Assembly: GCA_023424865.1 (NCBI GenBank)
Contig: JAFADM010000555.1
Span: 1-8,942 of the forward strand
Length of the DNA stretch: 8,942 nucleotides
Reading direction: 5' to 3'
Source of the DNA: Bacillota bacterium
Lineage (GTDB): Bacteria; Bacillota_A; Clostridia; DSM-8532
Shown: positions 5,625 to 8,942 of the stretch, one piece after another
How the letters are laid out: the number at the start of each line of letters is the position of its first letter
Position numbering within the stretch: the first letter of the stretch is position 1
The notes under the pieces: model-generated
What the model was told of the DNA's origin: nothing
Seen by the model: only the letters and a program-made list of their open reading frames with translations
Database searches by the model: none
Translations under genes and position numbers: made by a program

Positions 5625-6923
5625 TCATTCCTTTCTCGTTCTGCGTTTTTCAAGCCATTCCTTTATTTTAGCCTCATAGCCGTTGGCTGAAGGCCGATAA
5701 TAAATGGTTCCGCGCATTTCATCAGGCATGTATTCCTGATCGTTTACGATATTGCCCGGAAAGTTGTGAGCGTATTTGTAGCCCACACCGTAGCCCAGGC
5801 TTTCCATGCCCTTGGCCGGAGCGTTTCGAAGGTGCATGGGGGCTTCCCCCGTATTTTTAGTCTCCACATCATGAAGAGCGTCACCAAGAGCCGCATAAGC
5901 CGAATTGGACTTGGGGCTGGTAGCCACCATAACCGCGGCATGAGCAAGGAGCAGCCGTGCTTCCGGCATGCCGATCATGGCCACGCCCTGGGCCGCAGCC
6001 ACTGCCAGAGTAAGGGCATTGGGATTAGCCATGCCCACATCCTCCGAAGCGCAGATAATAATGCGCCTCGCCAGAAATTCCGGGGTTTCACCCGCGTATA
6101 AAGCCTTTGCCAGATATAAAAGGGCAGCGTCAGGGTCACTTCCCCTCATGGACTTTATAAAGGCACTGATATTGTCATAATGCTGTTCAGAGTTTTTATC
6201 AAAGCGGACAGCCCTTTTTTGTATACAATCCTGAACCACCTGAGCAGTAATGGCATAATACCCGTCCTCGCTGAGGGTGGTAGTAAGAACAGCAAGCTCC
6301 AATGCGTTTAAAGCAATGCGGGCATCCCCTCCCGACATTTCCGCCAGAATATCCTCGGCATCCCTGTCCATTCGAACATTCATGCTGCCCAGCCCCCGGT
6401 CCTTGTCCTCAATCGCTTTTCGGATGATTTTGACGATATGCTCCTTCTTCAGGGGTTCAAGCATAAAAACGGTGGAGCGGGAGATAAGCGCCTTATTTAC
6501 TTCAAAAAAGGGATTTTCGGTAGTTGCACCTATGAGAACCACCGTTCCATCCTCCACATGCGGCAGGAGAGCATCCTGCTGGGCTTTGTTGAACCGGTGT
6601 ATTTCATCGACAAACAAAACAGCCCTGCCGCCGGGGTTTAAAAAGGTATTCTGGGCATCCTCCACCACCTGCTTTATGTCCTTAACTCCGGCTGTAACGG
6701 CATTAAGCTTAAAAAAAGCAGCTTTTGTGGTGTTGGCGATAATCCGGGCAATGGAGGTTTTACCTGTTCCGGGAGGGCCGAACAAAATAATGGAGGATAT
6801 CCTGTCAGCCTTAATCATTCGGCTTAAAAGCTTTCCTTCACCTAATATATGATCCTGCCCCACATAATCCTCAAGTGTCCTGGGGGACATCCTGTAGGCC
6901 AGAGGCTCCCTTTTTCCTTCCAT
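5625..6923 (-). CDS. rarA: Replication-associated recombination protein A (AAA+ ATPase)
   Basis: RarA (MgsA in E. coli, YrvN in B. subtilis; related to eukaryotic WRNIP1) is a cytoplasmic AAA+ ATPase acting at stalled or damaged replication forks. In the 432-residue form the motifs are: Walker A GPPGTGKT (49-56), Walker B LFVDEIHRFNK (103-113), sensor 1 GATTENP (132-138) and arginine-finger segment SRS (148-150). The lid domain follows, and then the family's C-terminal tetramerisation region containing APMHLRNAP and YKYAHNFPG. Length is normal. Two in-frame ATGs, 6929 and 6923, are possible. AAGGGGG upstream lies 9 bases from the second but only 3 from the first, and the same site with the same spacing serves the glycosidase gene, so 6923 is taken. 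It begins about 40 bp after trmD and lies in one probable operon with rimM, trmD and the small membrane protein. Confidence 0.95.
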   Translation of the reverse strand: MEGKREPLAYRMSPRTLEDYVGQDHILGEGKLLSRMIKADRISSIILFGPPGTGKTSIARIIANTTKAAFFKLNAVTAGVKDIKQVVEDAQNTFLNPGGRAVLFVDEIHRFNKAQQDALLPHVEDGTVVLIGATTENPFFEVNKALISRSTVFMLEPLKKEHIVKIIRKAIEDKDRGLGSMNVRMDRDAEDILAEMSGGDARIALNALELAVLTTTLSEDGYYAITAQVVQDCIQKRAVRFDKNSEQHYDNISAFIKSMRGSDPDAALLYLAKALYAGETPEFLARRIIICASEDVGMANPNALTLAVAAAQGVAMIGMPEARLLLAHAAVMVATSPKSNSAYAALGDALHDVETKNTGEAPMHLRNAPAKGMESLGYGVGYKYAHNFPGNIVNDQEYMPDEMRGTIYYRPSANGYEAKIKEWLEKRRTRKE

Positions 6924-6964
6924 TTCCATCTACCCCCTTTTCCTTTTGGGATGAATGTTTAAAA

Positions 6965-7756
6965 TTAAGTATTCTCTCCCGCGTCATCCGCAGGGTTTTT
7001 AGCCGATAGCCTTTTTCGGCGTTTCTTAGGCTTCAGCCCGTAGGCTTCCAGAATCTCCTCACGGTGAGCCTCTTCATAGGAGCTGTACATATCCGGACGC
7101 TTTACCCTGGTTCGCTCCAGCATTTGAAGCTTGCGCCATTTTCCAATATTGGCGTGATGTCCCGAAAGCAGAATATCAGGTACCTGCCTCCCTAAAAACT
7201 CCGGGGGACGGGTATATTGAGGATATTCCAAAAGTCCGCTGAAATGAGATTCGTCCGAATAGGAATCCTGTGAACTTAAAACCCCTTCCACGAGACGGCT
7301 GACACAGTCGATTAAAACCATTGCAGGCAGCTCGCCTCCAGTTAAGACATAGTCTCCAATGGAGATTTCCTCATCTACAATTTCTTCCAAAACACGCTCG
7401 TCAACGCCTTCATAATGGCCGCAAAGTATAATGAGATGCTCCTTTTCTCTAAGCCGCAAGGCGGCTTTCTGATCCAGAAGCTTTCCCTGAGGGCTCATGT
7501 AAACCGTATGGGGCTTTGCAGGACATGGTTCCGCAAGGCTGCGCCAGGCATCATAAATGGGCTGAGACGTCATCACCATTCCCGCACCGCCCCCATAGGG
7601 GTAATCGTCAACCCGGCCATGCTTATCCAGAGTAAAATCCCGGATATTTACCGTGTTGATTTCAATAATGCCCTTTTCTCTTGCCCTTCCCAGAATACTT
7701 TCGCCAAGGAGCCTGTCCATGCTGCCGGGAAAAAGGGTTAAGACATCAAACCTCAT
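6965..7756 (-). CDS. trmD: tRNA (guanine-37-N1)-methyltransferase
   Basis: TrmD uses S-adenosylmethionine to methylate N1 of G37 beside the anticodon in tRNAs such as those for Pro, Leu and Arg, preventing +1 frameshifting. The 263-residue protein has the trefoil-knot (SPOUT) motifs: MRFDVLTLFP at the start, YPYGGGAGMVM (52-62), SPQG (88-91), CGHYEGVDER (112-121), IGDYVLTGGE (133-142) and LLEYPQYTRP (175-184). The segment around the catalytic Asp of E. coli (Asp169) reads SDESHF (167-172), so Glu169 occupies that column unless the true alignment is shifted by one to Asp168. A basic, Lys/Arg-rich tail (243-254) extends the C-terminus. The ATG overlaps the end of rimM by 11 bp, with GGAGGGG (7764-7770) at 7 bases, implying translational coupling. 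Confidence 0.96.
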   Translation of the reverse strand: MRFDVLTLFPGSMDRLLGESILGRAREKGIIEINTVNIRDFTLDKHGRVDDYPYGGGAGMVMTSQPIYDAWRSLAEPCPAKPHTVYMSPQGKLLDQKAALRLREKEHLIILCGHYEGVDERVLEEIVDEEISIGDYVLTGGELPAMVLIDCVSRLVEGVLSSQDSYSDESHFSGLLEYPQYTRPPEFLGRQVPDILLSGHHANIGKWRKLQMLERTRVKRPDMYSSYEEAHREEILEAYGLKPKKRRKRLSAKNPADDAGENT

Positions 7757-8258
7757 CCAAAAGCCCCTCCGGTATAATAACCTCCATACGCCCCTCTTCG
7801 AGATCCACCTTCGTTACCACGGACTTTAATGCCGGTAAAAGGATCTCATTCTTATCCTCATCGCTAACAATATATACGTCATTACTGCCCGTCTCCAAAA
7901 CCTCGGTAAGCTTTCCAAGAAGCTTGTCACCCTCGTAAACGGAAAGTCCGATGAGATCACATATAAAAAACTCATCCTCTTCCAAAGGTCTGGCGAATTT
8001 TCTTTCCACCAAAAGCTCCCTGCCCTTCAGGGCTTCCGCCTTATCCATGGTATCAACGCCGGAAAGCTTCATAAGAATAAACTGCTTATGCAGGCGAGTG
8101 CTCTCTACTCTGTATTCCTTGGGATTATCCCCTTCCATGACATTGACAAACTTCAAATAATCAAAACGTCCGACGTCGGAGGTAAGCGGCAAAACCTTCA
8201 GTTCACCGCGAACGCCATGGGTATTGGCAATGGTTCCTATTGCCAGAAAATCTTTCAC
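7746..8258 (-). CDS. rimM: Ribosome maturation factor RimM
   Basis: RimM assists maturation of the 30S subunit head, binding ribosomal protein S19 and helping 16S rRNA processing. The 170-residue length is normal. The N-terminal domain starts with IGTIANTHGVRGELKV (7-22) and contains GVDTMDKAEALKGRELLV (67-84). The C-terminal PRC-barrel begins near DEFFICDLIGLSVY (95-108), with GKLTEVLETGSNDVYIV (115-131) and LPALKSVV (141-148). The start is GTG at 8258, with AAGGTG-like pairing (8264-8269) 5 bases upstream; no in-frame ATG near the N-terminus would keep the conserved HGVRGE segment. It overlaps trmD by 11 bp. The usual upstream partners rpsP and a KH-domain gene are absent; the neighbour is yajC behind a terminator. 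Confidence 0.95.
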   Translation of the reverse strand: MKDFLAIGTIANTHGVRGELKVLPLTSDVGRFDYLKFVNVMEGDNPKEYRVESTRLHKQFILMKLSGVDTMDKAEALKGRELLVERKFARPLEEDEFFICDLIGLSVYEGDKLLGKLTEVLETGSNDVYIVSDEDKNEILLPALKSVVTKVDLEEGRMEVIIPEGLLDEV

Positions 8259-8358
8259 AACAACACCTTCTATATCCTAGCTTTTTATAAATACTTTGGA
8301 GTCAGAGCTTCATCACCAGGGACTCACTCACTTTTAGCCACCTTCGGCGGTCAACTGT
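8259..8358 (-). promoter_or_regulatory. Leader region of the rimM-trmD-rarA cluster
   Basis: This 100-bp stretch between the yajC terminator and rimM must hold the promoter of the cluster unless transcription leaks through the terminator. TTGACC at 8348-8353 (minus strand) is a good -35 box, but no good -10 box lies 16-18 bp downstream. TATAAA at 8285-8290 is -10-like without a matching -35 box. Two small inverted repeats are present: CCACC-ttc-GGCGG (8338-8350, one mismatch) and GAGTC/GACTC (8299-8303 and 8321-8325). The exact promoter is not assigned. Confidence 0.3.
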
Positions 8359-8392
8359 AAAAAAAGCTCAGGGGCATTGTGCCCTGAGCTTT
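8359..8392 (-). terminator. Rho-independent terminator after yajC
   Basis: On the minus strand, AGCTCAGGGC (8381-8390) pairs with GCCCCTGAGCT (8365-8375), with one bulged base, and a TGC/GCA extension closes a 3-nt loop. The stem is followed by seven Ts (8359-8365, the last shared with the stem). It ends the yajC transcript about 85 bp past the stop codon and separates it from rimM. Confidence 0.9.
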
Positions 8393-8428
8393 CCAGCCGG
8401 ATCTGCCTGTGTAAACAGCTCTTAAAGC

Positions 8429-8467
8429 CCCGGCAGACCGAGGCCTTATTGCAGCCTTATTGCCGGG
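8429..8467. repeat. Inverted repeat enclosing a tandem 11-mer
   Basis: CCCGGCA (8429-8435) and TGCCGGG (8461-8467) form a perfect 7-bp inverted repeat. Inside, GCCTTATTGC occurs twice in tandem (8443-8452 and 8454-8463, 11-bp period), the second copy running into the right arm. It lies between the yajC stop and its terminator, so it would form a hairpin in the 3' untranslated part of the yajC transcript. Function is unknown. Confidence 0.5.
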
Positions 8468-8475
8468 AGCGTTAC

Positions 8476-8832
8476 TTAGGATTGAACGGGCTTTACAACT
8501 TCCTTGACACCCCATTTTTTAATGGTTATCTTTGTGCGCTCAATGCTGGTTTCAAGAGTAATTTCGTCATCCTTGATATTAACGATTTTACCTGCGATAC
8601 CGCCAATAGTCAAAACTGTATCGCCTACAATGGCGCTGCCGATGTTTTCTCTGAGCTTCTTGTCCTTCCTGCGCTGGGGAACAATAAGGATAACGTACAT
8701 AAGCCCCAGGGGAACAATGAGAAGAAGCATTTGGAGAAGAGACGCAATGGGAGATGCTGCAAGCTCGGCGCCTGTTGCACCGGCATCTGCGGAAGCAGTA
8801 AAGGCATGAATAAATGAATTAAACAGTTGCAT
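8476..8832 (-). CDS. yajC: Preprotein translocase subunit YajC
   Basis: YajC is a small inner-membrane protein that associates with SecD-SecF and helps Sec-dependent export. The 118-residue protein fits the family (about 85-120 residues). It has a short Ala-rich N-terminus, one transmembrane helix at about residues 32-51 (LLQMLLLIVPLGLMYVILIV), the diagnostic PQRRKDKK (52-59) just after it, and the soluble domain motif GDTVLTIGGIAGKI (70-83). The ATG at 8832 has GGAGG (8840-8844) at 7 bases. A terminator follows, so it is the last gene of its transcript. The usual partners (tgt, secD, secF) are not visible, but the right edge is only 110 bp upstream. Confidence 0.95.
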   Translation of the reverse strand: MQLFNSFIHAFTASADAGATGAELAASPIASLLQMLLLIVPLGLMYVILIVPQRRKDKKLRENIGSAIVGDTVLTIGGIAGKIVNIKDDEITLETSIERTKITIKKWGVKEVVKPVQS

Positions 8833-8877
8833 GGGTTAACCTCCGTAGGAATCGATTTATTCTTAATTAAACATAAC

Positions 8878-8905
8878 AATATAAACGACTGTTTGTCTGC
8901 ACCAA
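8878..8905 (-). promoter_or_regulatory. Possible promoter for yajC
   Basis: On the minus strand TTGGTG (8900-8905) and TATATT (8878-8883) are separated by 16 bp, a moderate sigma-A match about 46 bp ahead of the yajC ATG. Bases 8845-8942 show no convincing end of an upstream gene, though a stop codon belonging to one could lie here. yajC might instead be read from further upstream. Confidence 0.35.
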
Positions 8906-8942
8906 TTTCCATATGATGAGTCAGAATCTGAAACGGGCTATG

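Noticed and set aside
6277..6852. Plus-strand 191-codon open frame opposite rarA
   Set aside because: It lies wholly within the well-supported rarA gene on the other strand, has no recognisable domain or good ribosome binding site, and is best explained as a codon-bias shadow.
8377..8817. Plus-strand 146-codon open frame across the yajC terminator and yajC
   Set aside because: It runs through a clear minus-strand terminator and the whole yajC gene and encodes nothing recognisable.
1..8942. CRISPR array, tRNA, rRNA, transposase or prophage genes
   Set aside because: No regularly spaced repeats beyond two-copy short ones, no cloverleaf or rRNA sequence noticed, and every substantial gene has an ordinary chromosomal identity.

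Overview
The window looks like chromosomal DNA from a Gram-positive, anaerobic Clostridia-type (Firmicutes) bacterium that uses plant sugars. The signs are strong purine-rich ribosome binding sites, sigma-A-like promoters, a ROK-family XylR with a xylose isomerase/xylulokinase pair, a secreted enzyme carrying three S-layer homology (SLH) repeats, and a clostridial flavour to YajC, RimM, TrmD and RarA. I cannot name a genus. Every supported gene reads on the minus strand, so transcription runs from high to low coordinates.

Right end to about 5.3 kb: yajC (preprotein translocase accessory subunit) ends at a clear Rho-independent terminator. A tight cluster follows: rimM (16S rRNA processing factor) overlaps trmD (tRNA m1G37 methyltransferase), then rarA (AAA+ replication-recombination ATPase) and a 98-residue two-helix membrane protein with an acidic tail that I cannot identify. 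The usual neighbours of rimM-trmD (rpsP and KH-domain gene upstream, rplS downstream) are absent on both sides.

Middle, about 5.2 to 3.3 kb: a single gene with its own promoter encodes an exported family-18 glycoside hydrolase with three C-terminal SLH repeats, probably anchored to the cell wall. After its stop codon comes about 190 bp of repeat- and palindrome-rich DNA, then a very strong terminator.

Left part, about 3.2 kb to 1: a xylose catabolism operon in the order xylB - xylR - xylA (xylA is cut by the window edge). A near-consensus promoter precedes xylB and a 16-bp palindrome sits just past the predicted transcription start. This is a good candidate for the XylR operator, which would make the repressor gene self-regulated. 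XylA converts xylose to xylulose and XylB phosphorylates it to feed the pentose phosphate pathway.

I found no CRISPR array, tRNA, rRNA, transposase, prophage or obvious new multi-gene system. The points most worth following up are the structured intergenic DNA, the xyl operator, the altered GH18 active-site motif and the unusual rimM-trmD-rarA neighbourhood.
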